Assembly (NCBI RefSeq): GCF_012641465.1
Contig: NZ_JABAIK010000001.1
Location: 248,001 to 312,000 of the forward strand
Origin: Vibrio agarilyticus
GTDB lineage: Bacteria; Pseudomonadota; Gammaproteobacteria; Enterobacterales; Vibrionaceae
DNA length: 64,000 nucleotides
Direction: 5' to 3'
Shown here piece after piece: positions 39,297 through 49,997 of this stretch. The translations under genes were made by a program, and so were the position numbers. Position 1 is the stretch's first letter. Each line of letters starts with the position of its first letter. The notes beneath the pieces are model-generated. The model saw nothing but the letters and a program-made list of their open reading frames with translations, was not told where the DNA came from and searched no databases.

Positions 39297-40247
39297 CTAA
39301 AATTTAACCAGCGCAGATCCCCAGGTAAATCCACCGCCAAATGCTTCTAACAACAAGGTCTGACCGCGTTGAATTCGGCCATCACGCACTGCTTCATCGA
39401 GTGCGGTCGGTACCGTCGCGGCAGAGGTATTACCGTGTTTATCCAAAGTAACAACCACTTGCTCAAGCGGTAGCGATAATTTCTTCGCTGTCGCGGCAAT
39501 AATGCGGTAATTGGCTTGATGAGGGACCAGCCAATCCAGTTGAGATTTGTCGATTCCATTCGCATCGAGGGTGTCTTTGACCAGCTTAGATAACTGAGTC
39601 ACTGCAACTTTAAACACTTCATTGCCCGCCATATGGAGCCATTTGTTGGCATCTTGCCCACGAAGTGGGTTTGGCAAGCTGAGCAAATCACCAAATTGAC
39701 CATCTGCAAAAATGTGCGTGGACAAAATACCGGGCTCATCACTAGCACCTAAGACGACGGCTCCTGCAGCATCGCCAAATAGAATAATGGTGCTTCGGTC
39801 GTTTGGTTCACACGCTTTGGCCAGCGCGTCTGCACCAATCACGAGCACGTGTTTACACATCCCCGTTTTAATATGTTGATCCGCTATCGATAGCGCGTAC
39901 ATAAAACCCGAACACGCGGCCGCGACATCAAACGCCGCGCAGCCATGAATATCCAGTTGCGCTTGAACTTGACAAGCTGATGACGGAAACGCGTGACTGC
40001 CACTGGTGGTCGCTACGATGATCATATCGATATCGTGCTTGTCAATCTTGGCCATTTCTATGGCACGACAAGCCGCGTGATAGCCCATATCAGCCACGGT
40101 TTCATTTTCCGCGGCGACTCGGCGTTCTTTAATACCGGTACGCGCAACAATCCACTCGTCGCTTGTCTCTACCATTTTCTCTAAATCGGCATTTGTACGG
40201 ACTTGAGATGGCAAGTAGCTGCCAGTACCTAAAATTTTGCTATACAT
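39297..40247 (-). CDS. fabH: 3-oxoacyl-ACP synthase III
   Basis: A 316-residue enzyme that starts fatty-acid synthesis from acetyl-CoA and malonyl-ACP. Triad: Cys112 in [11 protein letters not shown], His in VPHQANYRI, Asn in GNTSAATVP. The start [13 protein letters not shown] is usual. It lies 5 bases downstream of plsX. Confidence 0.97.
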   Translation of the reverse strand: MYSKILGTGSYLPSQVRTNADLEKMVETSDEWIVARTGIKERRVAAENETVADMGYHAACRAIEMAKIDKHDIDMIIVATTSGSHAFPSSACQVQAQLDIHGCAAFDVAAACSGFMYALSIADQHIKTGMCKHVLVIGADALAKACEPNDRSTIILFGDAAGAVVLGASDEPGILSTHIFADGQFGDLLSLPNPLRGQDANKWLHMAGNEVFKVAVTQLSKLVKDTLDANGIDKSQLDWLVPHQANYRIIAATAKKLSLPLEQVVVTLDKHGNTSAATVPTALDEAVRDGRIQRGQTLLLEAFGGGFTWGSALVKF

Positions 40248-40252
40248 GAAGA

Positions 40253-41278
40253 CTAATAATGCCTCTCGAGTAAAACCGCTTCCAAACGATCACTAATATG
40301 ACTGGGGATTTGTCGTTTGACCTCGTGTACTGCCTCGCCAATGGCGTTAATAAAAGCAGCTACATCAGCACTTCCATGGCTTTTTATGACAATGCCGCGC
40401 AATCCTAACAAACTTGCGCCATTATACTGGTCGGGGTTCAGGGTTTTGAGTTCATCAAATAACGAAGAAAACAGCGCACGTGCGATCCAGCCCTTCACCG
40501 AAGAGGCGGTCATACTGGCTCGAATTTTATCAATAAACAGCTGTGCAGTGCCTTCGCTCGCTTTTAAGCAGATATTACCAACAAAGCCATCGCAAACAAT
40601 CACATCCGCAACATCATGCAACAGCTTATTGCCTTCAATATTGCCAACAAAATTGATGGCTTGGGTTTTATTGAGCATTTCAGCGCAACGTTTTACGACA
40701 TCGTTGCCCTTAATTTCTTCCGTTCCCACATTTAACACTGCCACTCGAGGCGCATGGCCGAGGTGCTGCTCTGCCAGCGCTGAGCCCATAATGGCAAATT
40801 GGAATAGGCTGTCAGCATCACAAGAGACGTTCGCGCCAAGATCCAGCATCCAACTTTTACGGCCAGTGCTCGTTGGGATGGATGAAATCAATGCGGGTCT
40901 TTCAATGCCAGGAAGAAGTTTGAGAATAAACCGAGATAACGCCATTAACGCGCCCGTATTTCCGGCGCTGACACACGCATCTGCCTCGCCTTCCGCGACG
41001 AGATCAATCGCCATGCGCATCGAACTATTGTGGCTATTACGAAGTGCTAAAGAGGGTTTTTCAGCGTCGCCTATCACTCGTAAACTGTGCAAAATGCGCA
41101 GACGAGAATGTGGCGTCACACCAAGTTGGAGTAATTGCGTGGTGATTTGAGGTTCATCACCTATGAGGATCACTTTTAGCTCTGGGAAATGCGACAGTGC
41201 CTGCACGGCGGCAGGCACTGTGACGCGAGGACCGAAATCCCCGCCCATTGCATCAAGTGCAACGGTAAGACTTTGCAA
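40253..41278 (-). CDS. plsX: Phosphate acyltransferase PlsX
   Basis: A 341-residue enzyme that turns acyl-ACP into acyl-phosphate for phospholipid synthesis. [11 protein letters not shown] opens the protein, [12 protein letters not shown] is a family motif and [15 protein letters not shown] lies in the C-terminal half. rpmF and yceD are upstream on the same strand, a conserved cluster. Confidence 0.96.
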   Translation of the reverse strand: MQSLTVALDAMGGDFGPRVTVPAAVQALSHFPELKVILIGDEPQITTQLLQLGVTPHSRLRILHSLRVIGDAEKPSLALRNSHNSSMRMAIDLVAEGEADACVSAGNTGALMALSRFILKLLPGIERPALISSIPTSTGRKSWMLDLGANVSCDADSLFQFAIMGSALAEQHLGHAPRVAVLNVGTEEIKGNDVVKRCAEMLNKTQAINFVGNIEGNKLLHDVADVIVCDGFVGNICLKASEGTAQLFIDKIRASMTASSVKGWIARALFSSLFDELKTLNPDQYNGASLLGLRGIVIKSHGSADVAAFINAIGEAVHEVKRQIPSHISDRLEAVLLERHY

Positions 41279-41287
41279 AGGTAAACC

Positions 41288-41458
41288 TTACTTGTTGATT
41301 ACCTTTTTACCACGGTAGTAACCTTCAGCGGTCACGTTGTGGCGTAGGTGAGTCTCACCTGAAGTCGCGTCTACAGAAAGAGCAGCTGTAGTTAGCGCAT
41401 CGTGTGAACGACGCATGCCACGCTTAGAACGTGTTTTACGGTTTTGTTGTACGGCCAT
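41288..41458 (-). CDS. rpmF: 50S ribosomal protein L32
   Basis: A 56-residue basic protein found by direct reading: starts [20 protein letters not shown] and ends RGKKVINK. It contains the L32 signature [13 protein letters not shown] and the later H-x-R-H-N-V-T-x-E-G-Y-Y-R-G. The zinc cysteines of some L32 proteins are absent, as in enteric L32. AGGAG precedes the ATG by about 8 bases. It lies between yceD and plsX as usual. Confidence 0.96.
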   Translation of the reverse strand: MAVQQNRKTRSKRGMRRSHDALTTAALSVDATSGETHLRHNVTAEGYYRGKKVINK

Positions 41459-41493
41459 TGACCCTACTCCTATGTTATGGTTCAGCGCAAAGC

Positions 41494-42018
41494 TTAACGC
41501 TTTAGGCTTTTTAAAACGTCAAATGGATTTGGTTTATCTTCAGGCTCTTCGTCCGGAATTTCGCCAAACACCATGTTATTTGAATCAACGCTACAGTCCG
41601 CTTCGTCATGCATTGCGATTTGAGGTAATGCTAGAATGAACTCGTCTTCAACAAGCTGAATGATATCCAATTCGCCATATTCATTTAGATCTACCAAATC
41701 ATAAATTTCAGGCGCTTCCTTTTCTGTCTTCTCACCGTAGTAAGGAGTGTAAAGGAATTCAACTTCAACCCGATGGGTGAAGGGTTCATTACAACGTTGA
41801 CACTCTAAATCGACATCAATGTTAGCTTTACCAGAGATAACAGTGAGTCCTTGTTCATCTATCTCAAACGATAATGAGACTTCGGCGTCGCGTTTAACGC
41901 CATCGGTCATTTCAGCTAGACGTTTAAACAAACTGGCTTGGATGATGCCATCGTAATCCAATCGTTTTTGAGCCGCTTTTGCTGGGTCAACCGAGCGCGG
42001 TAGTTTTACCTTTTGCAT
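41494..42018 (-). CDS. yceD: YceD / DUF177 family protein
   Basis: A 174-residue protein of the DUF177 family, linked in other bacteria and plants with 23S rRNA maturation. Two CxxC-type residues ([11 protein letters not shown]) and a later Asp/Cys-rich segment are present, along with the usual acidic tail ([19 protein letters not shown]). First gene of the yceD-rpmF-plsX-fab run. Confidence 0.9.
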   Translation of the reverse strand: MQKVKLPRSVDPAKAAQKRLDYDGIIQASLFKRLAEMTDGVKRDAEVSLSFEIDEQGLTVISGKANIDVDLECQRCNEPFTHRVEVEFLYTPYYGEKTEKEAPEIYDLVDLNEYGELDIIQLVEDEFILALPQIAMHDEADCSVDSNNMVFGEIPDEEPEDKPNPFDVLKSLKR

Positions 42019-42112
42019 AGGGCGCGAATATTATCTTCCAAATCAAAATTAGTCAAAGGAAAAGGTAAAAAAGTTGTGCGTTTTCGCCGCGTTTTTTCCC
42101 CTCTCCCACCTG

Positions 42113-42139
42113 TATACCCAAGAGACATCAAGATACCGA
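42113..42139 (+). repeat. Partial B-type TATACCC repeat
   Basis: TATACCCAAGAGACATCAAG matches the left end of the B-type element. It lies in the short divergent region between yceD and maf, a rare promoter-side location for this repeat. Confidence 0.55.
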
Positions 42140-42269
42140 TATCCCGACGACACGCTTTTGGGTGTAGATTCGATGGCGTATTGCCAATAAATGCGAGAAA
42201 TCTCTCGCACAACAATGTCATTTCGGTAAATATTGAATTATCAAATTATCTCTAAACACGATACTCGAT

Positions 42270-42851
42270 ATGCAAAATTACCAATTGGTTCTCGCTTCAA
42301 CCTCGCCCTTTCGTCAGCAGCTACTCGCCAAGCTAGGCTTACCCTTTGTGACAGCGACACCTGAGTGTGACGAGACGCCCTTTATCGGCGAAACACCTCG
42401 AGCGTTAGTGGCGCGTCTTGCCAAACAAAAAGCCGAATCGTGCCAAACCTCGAGCGACTCGCTCATTATTGGCAGCGATCAAGTCTGTGTCATCAATGGC
42501 AATATTGTTGGCAAGCCGCATACTCGCGACAACGCGATTCTTCAATTGCAAGCGCAAAGTGGTCAACGCATTACATTTTATACTGGGCTGGCTTTGCACA
42601 ACACGCAAAATCAACACACAGACGTTGTGGTGGATGAATTTCACGTTCATTTTCGTGTCCTAACACAGACGCAGATTGAACACTATGTTGATAAAGAGCA
42701 ACCTTTCTTTTGCGCGGGCAGCTTCAAAAGCGAAGGACTCGGCATCGCGCTGTTTGAGCGGCTCGAAGGCAAAGATCCAAACACCTTGGTCGGCCTGCCT
42801 CTTATCGAATTAGTCAGCATGTTAAAACGCGCTGGCATGCCAGTCTTATAA
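42270..42851 (+). CDS. Maf/YceF-type nucleotide pyrophosphatase
   Basis: A 193-residue Maf-fold enzyme: [19 protein letters not shown] (N-terminal phosphate loop), [16 protein letters not shown], and [26 protein letters not shown] at the C-terminus. The family removes pyrophosphate from non-canonical or modified nucleotides; the S-F-K-S-E-G-L-G pattern and the yceD neighbour fit the YceF subgroup (7-methyl-GTP). Divergent from yceD. A repeat of type A follows. Confidence 0.92.
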   Translation: MQNYQLVLASTSPFRQQLLAKLGLPFVTATPECDETPFIGETPRALVARLAKQKAESCQTSSDSLIIGSDQVCVINGNIVGKPHTRDNAILQLQAQSGQRITFYTGLALHNTQNQHTDVVVDEFHVHFRVLTQTQIEHYVDKEQPFFCAGSFKSEGLGIALFERLEGKDPNTLVGLPLIELVSMLKRAGMPVL

Positions 42852-42872
42852 TCACGCTATCAGCGATACTGG

Positions 42873-43008
42873 CAAACCCAAACGACTTGAAGATGCATAT
42901 AGGCGGCAAACGCGCAAAGCCTCTGAGCAAAGCTTTTTAGCATAGATACACTATGCGATGAGGTTTGTGAGAGTCAGCAAGCTCCCCTGCCGCCTCAAGT
43001 TGGTCCGG
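42873..43008 (+). repeat. A-type palindromic element with decayed ends
   Basis: Contains AGGCGGCAAACGCGCAAAGC, TAGCATAGATACACTATGCG and ATGAGGTTTGTGAGAGTCAG as in the other A-type copies, but the terminal TATACCC/GGGTATA are mutated. It also carries a ~6-base insertion (AAGCTTTTTAG). It ends next to the rluC stop. Confidence 0.75.
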
Positions 43009-43962
43009 CTAAGCCGATGCCAACGAACGCAACTGACTCAATACGCCTTCAAGCTTACTGTCCATCGGGGCGTGAATTTCCATCGCCTCTTCACTGGCAG
43101 GATGGACAAATTGAATGTTCGCCGCATGTAAAAACAGTCGATCCAACCCCGCCTTGCCCGTGTAAGCATCAAACCGTCGGTCGCCATAACGATCGTCCCA
43201 AGCAATAGGATGCCCAGTATACTGAGTGTGCACTCGAATTTGGTGAGTGCGTCCGGTAATCGGGCTTGCTTGAATTAGCGTCGCGTTTGGCAAGCGTTCA
43301 AGCACTTTAAATCGCGTTTCAGAGGGTTTTCCGGCTTGACTGACTCGCACAATACTGTTGGTTTCGTTTTTCAATAATGGCGCATTCACGACGCGGCACT
43401 GGTTTTTCCATTCCCCCATCACTAGGGCAAAATAGTATTTTTTGACCGTTTTTTCGCGGAACTGAGCTTGCAAGTGGCGCAGCGCGCTGCGTTTTTTAGC
43501 AACCAACAAAATGCCGGACGTATCACGGTCAATGCGATGGACTAACTCAAGAAAACGCGCTTGCGGACGTAACGCTCTCAGCGCTTCGATTGCGCCAAAT
43601 TTGAGACCACTCCCGCCATGCACTGCTGTACCTGACGGCTTATTCAACACAAGTAAGTGCTCATCTTCATAAATAATGCGCTGTTCAAGCTCCGCCACTT
43701 TAGCCAGTTTTGTGCTAGGCGCAGTGTCTTGCTGTGGCTCCGTTAATGTAACCGGAGGAATTCGAATCACGTCGAGCGCTTGCAGCTTATATTCCGCCTT
43801 AATGCGCTTTTTGTTTACGCGAACTTCGCCCTTACGCAAAATGCGATAGATCATACTTTTTGGTATGTCTTTCAGGTGGTTGCGTAAAAAATTATCGATA
43901 CGTTGACCGGCCATGTCGTCGTCAATTTCAACGAATTGGACTTGAGTTTTGATTTCGTTCAT
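43009..43962 (-). CDS. rluC: 23S rRNA pseudouridine synthase RluC
   Basis: A 317-residue protein with an N-terminal S4 RNA-binding domain (QRIDNFLRNHLKDIPKSMIY...VRVNKKRIKAEYKL) and a RluA-type catalytic domain. The catalytic Asp is in LVHRIDRDTSGILLVAKK. It modifies U955, U2504 and U2580 in 23S rRNA. It is divergent from rne, as in E. coli. The TAG stop touches the end of an A-type repeat. Confidence 0.95.
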   Translation of the reverse strand: MNEIKTQVQFVEIDDDMAGQRIDNFLRNHLKDIPKSMIYRILRKGEVRVNKKRIKAEYKLQALDVIRIPPVTLTEPQQDTAPSTKLAKVAELEQRIIYEDEHLLVLNKPSGTAVHGGSGLKFGAIEALRALRPQARFLELVHRIDRDTSGILLVAKKRSALRHLQAQFREKTVKKYYFALVMGEWKNQCRVVNAPLLKNETNSIVRVSQAGKPSETRFKVLERLPNATLIQASPITGRTHQIRVHTQYTGHPIAWDDRYGDRRFDAYTGKAGLDRLFLHAANIQFVHPASEEAMEIHAPMDSKLEGVLSQLRSLASA

Positions 43963-44565
43963 GACGCTATTCTAAACCCAAAACCGCTTAAGTTCACATG
44001 ATTCTTTCTGGCAATTTTCTTGGGTAAATAATGCACTGAACAGGCATTGGAGCAAGAGCTTAATCGACCTAAAGAAACCAATTTATCCCAAATTGACTCA
44101 TACGTGAGCAAGCTTCGATTTTTTTGCTAATTTACAGCAATTTAGATAACTCAAAATCATAAAAAAGAACATTTTTTCCACAGTTAATCACAAAGCTGAT
44201 TGCTGATATTTCGAGTCACTGCTATAGTTCATGGCTGCTAAGGTAACTTCGGTCAAATATCAAACGACAATGACCAGTTATCCACAGCAATCGAGTAGAT
44301 GGATGAGTTCGCATGCAGCAACTGGCGTAAGACATGGTGTAATCATACCGCTATCACCCTACTCATCGTTCACTCATGTTGAGCAATTACCGCCCTAATT
44401 GTGCGGGTCACAGGCGTACCTACGTTCAGCTTGTGATGCTGAAGCGCCCACGAGCATCCCTTCTCCAGCCGGGAGGCTGCAATTCGATAAGCCATGGGAT
44501 CTGGCGCCATGAAGACGATTGTCAGTGATAGAAATAAAAGCATAAAGACAACGAGAATTATTTAA
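43963..44565 (+). promoter_or_regulatory. rluC-rne intergenic region with long rne leader
   Basis: About 600 non-coding bases. After a promoter near 44200 the rne leader would be ~330 bases. It holds several hairpins: 44413-44449 (GGCG...TTCAGC/GCTGAA...CGCC), 44466-44479 (CAGCC/GGCTG) and a pairing across 44491-44511 (CATGG/CCATG). RNase E limits its own synthesis through structures in this leader in E. coli, and the layout here is consistent with the same feedback. Confidence 0.65.
44200..44228 (+). promoter_or_regulatory. Probable rne promoter
   Basis: -35 TTGCTG (44200-44205), 17-base spacer, -10 TATAGT (44223-44228). It would give a leader of about 330 bases, close to the length known for the main rne promoter in E. 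coli. Confidence 0.6.
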
Positions 44566-47500
44566 ATGAAAAGAATGTTAATCAACGCAACTCAGAAAGA
44601 AGAGTTGCGTGTCGCTTTGGTCGATGGCCAGCGACTGTTCGATCTTGATATCGAAAGTCCAGGACACGAGTCAAAAAAAGCGAATATCTATAAAGGCCGA
44701 ATTACTCGCATCGAACCTAGCCTTGAGGCTGCGTTTGTTGACTATGGTGCAGAGCGACACGGTTTCCTTCCTCTTAAAGAAATTGCCCGCGAATACTTTC
44801 CCGATGGATACAGCTATCAAGGTCGCCCAAGCATTAAAGAAGTGCTAAACGAAGGCCAAGAAGTTATTGTTCAAATCGAAAAAGAAGAACGTGGCAGCAA
44901 AGGCGCGGCGTTAACCACTTTTATTTCTCTTGCCGGTAGCTATTTGGTTCTGATGCCAAATAACCCTCGCGCAGGTGGCATCTCACGTCGTATCGAAGGC
45001 GATGAACGTACGCAACTAAAAGCAGCTCTAGACACCCTTGAGCTGCCAAAAGGTATGGGATTAATCGTTCGTACTGCTGGTGTTGGTAAAAGCGCCGAAG
45101 AGCTGGAATGGGATTTAAACGTTCTGCTCAACCATTGGGCAGCCATTAAAGATGCGTCAGATTCAAACCCAGCACCTTTCTTGATCCATCAAGAAAGTAA
45201 CGTGATTGTTCGTGCCATCCGTGATTACCTGCGTCGTGATATTGGCGAAATCCTTATTGATAGCACCACCATTTTTGAACGCGCCAAAGAACACATTCAG
45301 CTGGTCCGCCCTGACTTCATCAATCGTGTTAAAAAATACGATGGCGAAGTTCCGCTATTTAGCCACTACCAAATTGAGAGTCAGATCGAATCAGCATTCC
45401 AACGCGAGGTGCGCTTACCATCCGGTGGCTCAATCGTTATCGACCCGACAGAAGCACTTACTTCTATCGATATTAACTCTGCTCGCGCGACCAAAGGCGG
45501 TGATATCGAAGAGACGGCACTCAATACCAACTTGGAAGCGGCCGATGAAATCGCCCGTCAATTGCGTCTTCGCGATCTCGGTGGTTTGGTTGTCATCGAT
45601 TTCATAGATATGACACCAATTCGTCATCAGCGTGAAGTCGAAAATCGCCTACGTGAAGCGGTTCGCCTTGACCGCGCCCGGGTTCAAATTGGCCGTATCT
45701 CTCGTTTCGGCCTGTTAGAAATGTCTCGTCAACGCTTAAGCCCGTCACTTGCTGAAGCGAGCCACCATATCTGTCCACGTTGTACGGGTACTGGTGTGAT
45801 CCGTGATAACGAGTCATTGGCTCTATCGGTATTGCGTTTGATCGAAGAAGAAGCGCTAAAAGACAACACCTCGCAAGTGCTGGCTGTGGTGCCTGTGCCT
45901 ATCGCTTCGTACTTGCTGAACGAAAAACGTCGTTCCGTGAATCACATTGAACGCATTCAAGAAGTTAAAATCACCGTAGTGCCGAATTCCGATATGGAAA
46001 CGCCACACTTTGAAGTGATTCGCGTTCGTGAAGGCGAAGAGTTTGATCTGCTTTCTTACTTGCTACCGAAGAAACTCGAAGCAATGAAAGAAGCGGAAGG
46101 CAAAGAGCCTACACCAGAAATCAAAGCGAAGAAGATTGAAGAGCCTGTTCTAAAAGGTTTTGCTCAGACGCCTCAATCAGCGCCTGCCCCTAAAGCAGCG
46201 GCGCCAGTAGAAGTAGCCAAAACCACACCTGCGCCTGCGCAAGCAGGGCTTTTTGGCCGTTTATTTAAAGCCATTGGCGACTTCCTATTTGGCTCAGGCG
46301 AGAAGGTAAAAGCCGATAGCAAAGAGCAGGCAGAGAAGCCGCAAGGTGACAAACGTCAAAGACGAGATCGTAATGACCGTCGCCGCAATAGTGGCAACAA
46401 AGAGGGTAACCGTGAGCGCGGTGATAACCGTCGTCGTCGCAAACCTCGCGATGAGCAGCAGCCTCAAGCCGAGCAAAACGATGCGGCTAAGCCAACTCGT
46501 CAGCCAAAACGCAAACCTCAAAACCGTGGCAAAGCGGGTGACAACGTAGAGAACGTTTCTCAAGCGAATGTCAAAGTTGCCGAAAAAGGGTTGCAACTGG
46601 CGGCAGATGCTCACGCTGATGTGAAACAAGACAAGCCTAAAGCGACCAAAACTGAGAAAGTGAAAGAGCGTCGTCAACGCCGTAAACTCAACAAATCAGT
46701 TCGCGTAAAAGAGCAGGTCACGGCAGAAGCTGTAGAAGAAAAAGCGCTTGAAGTTCAGACAACTGACACTGAACTCGTCGCAGAACGTCCGGTAACACCT
46801 CACGCTGCACCAAATGCTGAACCAGAAAAAGGCCAAAATGAGCCAAGTATCGAAAAAGCACAAGGTGAAGATTCAGACGCAAATGGCGAAACGAAACAGC
46901 GTCGCAATCGCCGCTCGCCTCGTCATCTACGCGCGAGCGGACAGCGTCGTCGCCGTGGTCGCGATCGTCGCCCTAACCCATTCCGTCTGCGTAAAGGTGG
47001 GGTTGCGTCACCTGAAATGGCAATGGGCAAAGTGATGCCACGCTACATTCCAAAACCGGTAGCGAAACAAGACAAACGCGAAGAAACTCAAGCTGTTGCG
47101 GTTGAAAATGTTACTGCAGTAGCTGCAGTTACAACGCAAGATATGGCCCCTGTGACCGTCGCGCTTGGTGGGGTGGCCTGCCCTGAAATGGCAATGGGTA
47201 AAGTCATCGTATCACGTGCGACTGCGCTCAATCCGAGTGTCACGTCTCAGCATGAAGCGACAGTCACTGACGAGCCATTGGTGATTGAGGCCGAAACGGC
47301 GAAGGTAAATGAGTCAGAGCAGCAAAAGCCTGTGATGGCTGACGTGATGGACACTGTCACATCGCAAGCGGCGGTTTCGACAGCGAATGTCGAACCTGTT
47401 CAAACTGATGCAGCCGCCACATTCACTGACGGCGACACTCGCGCAGATACCGACATTTCGGAGTCTAATCAACCTGCGCCTCTGGTGGCAGAAAGCGCGC

Positions 47501-47793
47501 CTGCAATAGAAGCGCCTACGTTTATTGCACCAGATGAAATTGCGTCAGACGAAGTTGCCGAAAAACCTGCGGAGTCTAAACCCGTCGCTGAGCGCATCAA
47601 ACCTGTCGCAACCATCAATAAGCCACACGCTGGCTCTGCGATGACCAAAGCGCCTGGCAGCAATGATATGGGCGAAATTGTGATAAATGCAGCGCCACTG
47701 CGTGAGCACCGCTATGTTGGTCATGGCGCAGGTAGCCAATCAGCAACCAGTCAAGCCAGTAGCACAATGACTAAAGCGGTATCACAAGAGTAA
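44566..47793 (+). CDS. rne: Ribonuclease E
   Basis: A 1075-residue endoribonuclease, core of the RNA degradosome. The catalytic half (~1-520) contains the S1 domain, the DNase-like domain with metal-binding Asp near 303 ([14 protein letters not shown]) and near 346 ([10 protein letters not shown]), and the zinc link CPRCTGTG near 404. The amphipathic membrane anchor is [20 protein letters not shown] (~557-577). Arginine-rich RNA-binding stretches follow at ~597-640 and ~775-805 ([20 protein letters not shown]). The C-terminal short motif is duplicated (see findings). An 8-base hairpin lies in the first coding bases. A terminator follows. Confidence 0.97.
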   Translation: MKRMLINATQKEELRVALVDGQRLFDLDIESPGHESKKANIYKGRITRIEPSLEAAFVDYGAERHGFLPLKEIAREYFPDGYSYQGRPSIKEVLNEGQEVIVQIEKEERGSKGAALTTFISLAGSYLVLMPNNPRAGGISRRIEGDERTQLKAALDTLELPKGMGLIVRTAGVGKSAEELEWDLNVLLNHWAAIKDASDSNPAPFLIHQESNVIVRAIRDYLRRDIGEILIDSTTIFERAKEHIQLVRPDFINRVKKYDGEVPLFSHYQIESQIESAFQREVRLPSGGSIVIDPTEALTSIDINSARATKGGDIEETALNTNLEAADEIARQLRLRDLGGLVVIDFIDMTPIRHQREVENRLREAVRLDRARVQIGRISRFGLLEMSRQRLSPSLAEASHHICPRCTGTGVIRDNESLALSVLRLIEEEALKDNTSQVLAVVPVPIASYLLNEKRRSVNHIERIQEVKITVVPNSDMETPHFEVIRVREGEEFDLLSYLLPKKLEAMKEAEGKEPTPEIKAKKIEEPVLKGFAQTPQSAPAPKAAAPVEVAKTTPAPAQAGLFGRLFKAIGDFLFGSGEKVKADSKEQAEKPQGDKRQRRDRNDRRRNSGNKEGNRERGDNRRRRKPRDEQQPQAEQNDAAKPTRQPKRKPQNRGKAGDNVENVSQANVKVAEKGLQLAADAHADVKQDKPKATKTEKVKERRQRRKLNKSVRVKEQVTAEAVEEKALEVQTTDTELVAERPVTPHAAPNAEPEKGQNEPSIEKAQGEDSDANGETKQRRNRRSPRHLRASGQRRRRGRDRRPNPFRLRKGGVASPEMAMGKVMPRYIPKPVAKQDKREETQAVAVENVTAVAAVTTQDMAPVTVALGGVACPEMAMGKVIVSRATALNPSVTSQHEATVTDEPLVIEAETAKVNESEQQKPVMADVMDTVTSQAAVSTANVEPVQTDAAATFTDGDTRADTDISESNQPAPLVAESAPAIEAPTFIAPDEIASDEVAEKPAESKPVAERIKPVATINKPHAGSAMTKAPGSNDMGEIVINAAPLREHRYVGHGAGSQSATSQASSTMTKAVSQE
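44586..44609 (+). promoter_or_regulatory. Stem-loop inside the first codons of rne
   Basis: CGCAACTC pairs perfectly with GAGTTGCG around an 8-base A-rich loop, 20 bases into the coding sequence. It may affect initiation or RNase E self-control. Confidence 0.5.
46996..47205 (+). repeat. Duplicated SPEMAMGKV-type motif in rne
   Basis: Codons 46996-47034 encode [13 protein letters not shown] and 47167-47205 encode [13 protein letters not shown], 57 codons apart. E. coli RNase E has one comparable SPELASGKVW near the same place. Confidence 0.8.
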
Positions 47794-47820
47794 CATCAGC
47801 GCTGTGATAGCCTAAAGTCA

Positions 47821-47851
47821 AAAGCCGAGTGGTCCACCACTCGGCTTTTTT
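47821..47851 (+). terminator. Rho-independent terminator of rne
   Basis: AAAGCCGAGTGG pairs with CCACTCGGCTTT around TCCA, followed by T residues, 28 bases past the stop. Confidence 0.92.
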
Positions 47852-47860
47852 ATGTCTACG

Positions 47861-47932
47861 AACCCAATGCAAACGGCTTGAAGCTGCAGTGCGTTTCGTT
47901 ATACCCCTGCAACTTCAAGTAGGACGGGTATA
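47861..47932 (+). repeat. A-type element with a large internal deletion
   Basis: Keeps a left end (AACCCAATGCAAACGGCTTG) and the right end CTGCAACTTCAAGTAGGACG followed by GGTATA; the middle (about 70 bases) is missing. Confidence 0.6.
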
Positions 47933-48185
47933 AAAGTAATTCCAGCCTACTTACTTAGCGCTGTTACAAAACATCATCAGATGTTAGTAAACATCGACAT
48001 ACAACCTTGAAGTAAATCACATTTTCTTTTACTATACCGCAGCTTATCGCGAAGTGATTTCAAGATGAATGAGTCAGAACCTTGGAGTGACTTCGGTAGA
48101 TCAACGACGTGCTGAACCCCCTTGTCACCGTTCTTTTCATACGCGGTACGTCGAATTCATTCACTCTCAGACGTAGCCCAAATTT
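47933..48185 (+). promoter_or_regulatory. Upstream region of the SulP transporter gene
   Basis: No gene seen. A short perfect hairpin (GATGTT/AACATC near 47981) and a possible promoter (TTGAAG near 48007 with ACTATA about 18 bases on) are the only signals. Confidence 0.3.
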
Positions 48186-49745
48186 ATGTTCGAATTTCCC
48201 CAATTTTCTAAGCACTCGATTAAAAATGATGTGCTTTCCGGCTTAACCGTTGCCCTTGCCCTAGTGCCTGAAGCGGTCGCTTTTGCGTTTGTCGCAGGTG
48301 TCGATCCTATGGTCGGTCTCTATGCCGCATTTCTAGTCGGACTTGTCACCTCAATTTTTGGTGGCAGGCCCGGTATGATTTCTGGCGCCACGGGCGCGAT
48401 GGCGGTAGTGATGGTATCGCTAGTGGCAGAGCATGGTATTCAGTATCTCTTTGCCGCTGTTATGCTGGCTGGTGTACTTCAAATTGCCGCGGGTCTATTT
48501 AAACTGGGCAAATTTATTCGCATCGTTCCACACCCTGTGATGATAGGTTTTGTGAACGGCCTTGCGATTGTCATTTTCCTCGCTCAACTGGGTCAATTTA
48601 AAGCCCCAAATATTGAAGGCGTATTTACTTGGTTACCGCAAAATCAGTTAATAATCATGTTTGCCTTAGTGCTATTAACCATGGCAATCATCTACTTTTT
48701 GCCAAAATTGACCACTGCGGTGCCATCTTCTTTGGTGGCGATTCTTGCCGTGACAGGCTTAGTCCATTTTATGGGGTTAGAAACTCGTACTGTGGTCGAC
48801 TTTCTTCGAGCAATGTCCGGAAATGATGCCGCAACATTGGCAGGAACCCTTCCTAAATTCGCGCTGCCGCAGGTTCCTTTGACCCTTGAAACGTTAAACA
48901 TCATTTTGCCATACGCCATTATTCTTGCGGCCATTGGGCTGATTGAGTCTCTACTTACGCTCACGGTATTGGATGAGATGACCAATACGCGTGGTCAATC
49001 CAATCGTGAATGCGTTGGTCAAGGCATGGCAAACGTCACCTGCTCCGTCTTCGGCGCGATGGGCGGCTGCGCTATGATTGGTCAATCTATGATCAACGTC
49101 AACTCGGGTGGACGCGGCCGTTTATCAGGTATTGTCGCCGCTGTGATGCTACTGATGTTTATCCTCTTTACTTCGTCGCTAATTGAAATGATCCCACTCG
49201 CTGCATTGGTCGGCGTTATGTTCATGGTGGTGATTGGTACCTTTGAATGGGCCACCTTCAAATTGGCGCGCCGAGTACCGAAAAAAGATTTCTTTGTCAT
49301 TGTTCTTGTCACCGTGGTCACCGTACTAACCGATTTAGCCGTTGCGGTGGGTGTTGGCGTGGTGGTTTCTGCGTTAATGTTTGCGTGGGATCACGCAAAA
49401 CACATTTACGCCGAAACTCACATTAACGACGAGGGCTCAAAAGAGTACAAAATACATGGACCTATCTTCTTTGGTTCCGCGGCCAATTTCCTTGATTTAT
49501 TCAATGCAGCGACCGATCCTGAAGATATCATCGTCGATTTTGCCGACTCACGCGTCACGGATCATTCGGCAATCGAAGCCATCGAGACTTTAGCAGAACG
49601 CTACGCTAGCGCAGGAAAAGCACTGCATTTACGCCATCTCAGTCCAGATTGTCGTAAACTGCTCGATAAAGCAGGCAGTCTAATTGAAATCAATCTTAAA
49701 GAAGATCCTACGTATAAGGTCGCAACGGATGTACTGGCGGGCTAA
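48186..49745 (+). CDS. SulP-family anion transporter with STAS domain
   Basis: A 519-residue membrane protein. The first ~400 residues contain 10 or more helices with the SulP pattern [28 protein letters not shown] and [10 protein letters not shown]...[29 protein letters not shown] is another landmark. The C-terminal ~120 residues form a STAS domain ([35 protein letters not shown]). Substrates in this family are sulfate, bicarbonate or dicarboxylates; the residues visible do not decide which. No partner gene is adjacent. Confidence 0.92.
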   Translation: MFEFPQFSKHSIKNDVLSGLTVALALVPEAVAFAFVAGVDPMVGLYAAFLVGLVTSIFGGRPGMISGATGAMAVVMVSLVAEHGIQYLFAAVMLAGVLQIAAGLFKLGKFIRIVPHPVMIGFVNGLAIVIFLAQLGQFKAPNIEGVFTWLPQNQLIIMFALVLLTMAIIYFLPKLTTAVPSSLVAILAVTGLVHFMGLETRTVVDFLRAMSGNDAATLAGTLPKFALPQVPLTLETLNIILPYAIILAAIGLIESLLTLTVLDEMTNTRGQSNRECVGQGMANVTCSVFGAMGGCAMIGQSMINVNSGGRGRLSGIVAAVMLLMFILFTSSLIEMIPLAALVGVMFMVVIGTFEWATFKLARRVPKKDFFVIVLVTVVTVLTDLAVAVGVGVVVSALMFAWDHAKHIYAETHINDEGSKEYKIHGPIFFGSAANFLDLFNAATDPEDIIVDFADSRVTDHSAIEAIETLAERYASAGKALHLRHLSPDCRKLLDKAGSLIEINLKEDPTYKVATDVLAG

Positions 49746-49771
49746 CCTGCCGCACACCTTTGAGCCTTTTC

Positions 49772-49898
49772 TATACCCAAACAACTTGGAGTTGCAGGTA
49801 GGCGGCAAACGAGCAAAGTCTCTGAGCATAGATAGACTATGTGATGAGGTTTGTGAGAGCCAGCCAACAACCCTGCAACTTCAAGTAGAACGGGTATA
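49772..49898 (+). repeat. A-type TATACCC palindromic element, full length
   Basis: TATACCCAAACAACTTGGAG at the left and CTTCAAGTAGAACGGGTATA at the right. The centre ATAGATAGACTATGTGATGA is self-complementary in part. Joined directly to a B-type half, sharing TATA. Confidence 0.85.
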
Positions 49899-49975
49899 TT
49901 TCGCTGCGTTGTTTGCTTTGCTCTCAACCCAGTGAGCGGGCTCGGAATCCAGCATGTTGAAGACACTTGGGTATA
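49897..49975 (+). repeat. B-type right half joined to an A-type element
   Basis: TATTTCGCTGCGTTGTTTGC through GTTGAAGACACTTGGGTATA matches the right part of the B-type element at 14137-14215. Confidence 0.8.
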
Positions 49976-49997
49976 TTGGTCGAATTAAGGAGGATTT

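Noticed and set aside
40317-41150. 277-codon open frame opposite plsX
   Set aside because: Lies fully antisense to plsX, which is clearly real; an effect of codon composition.
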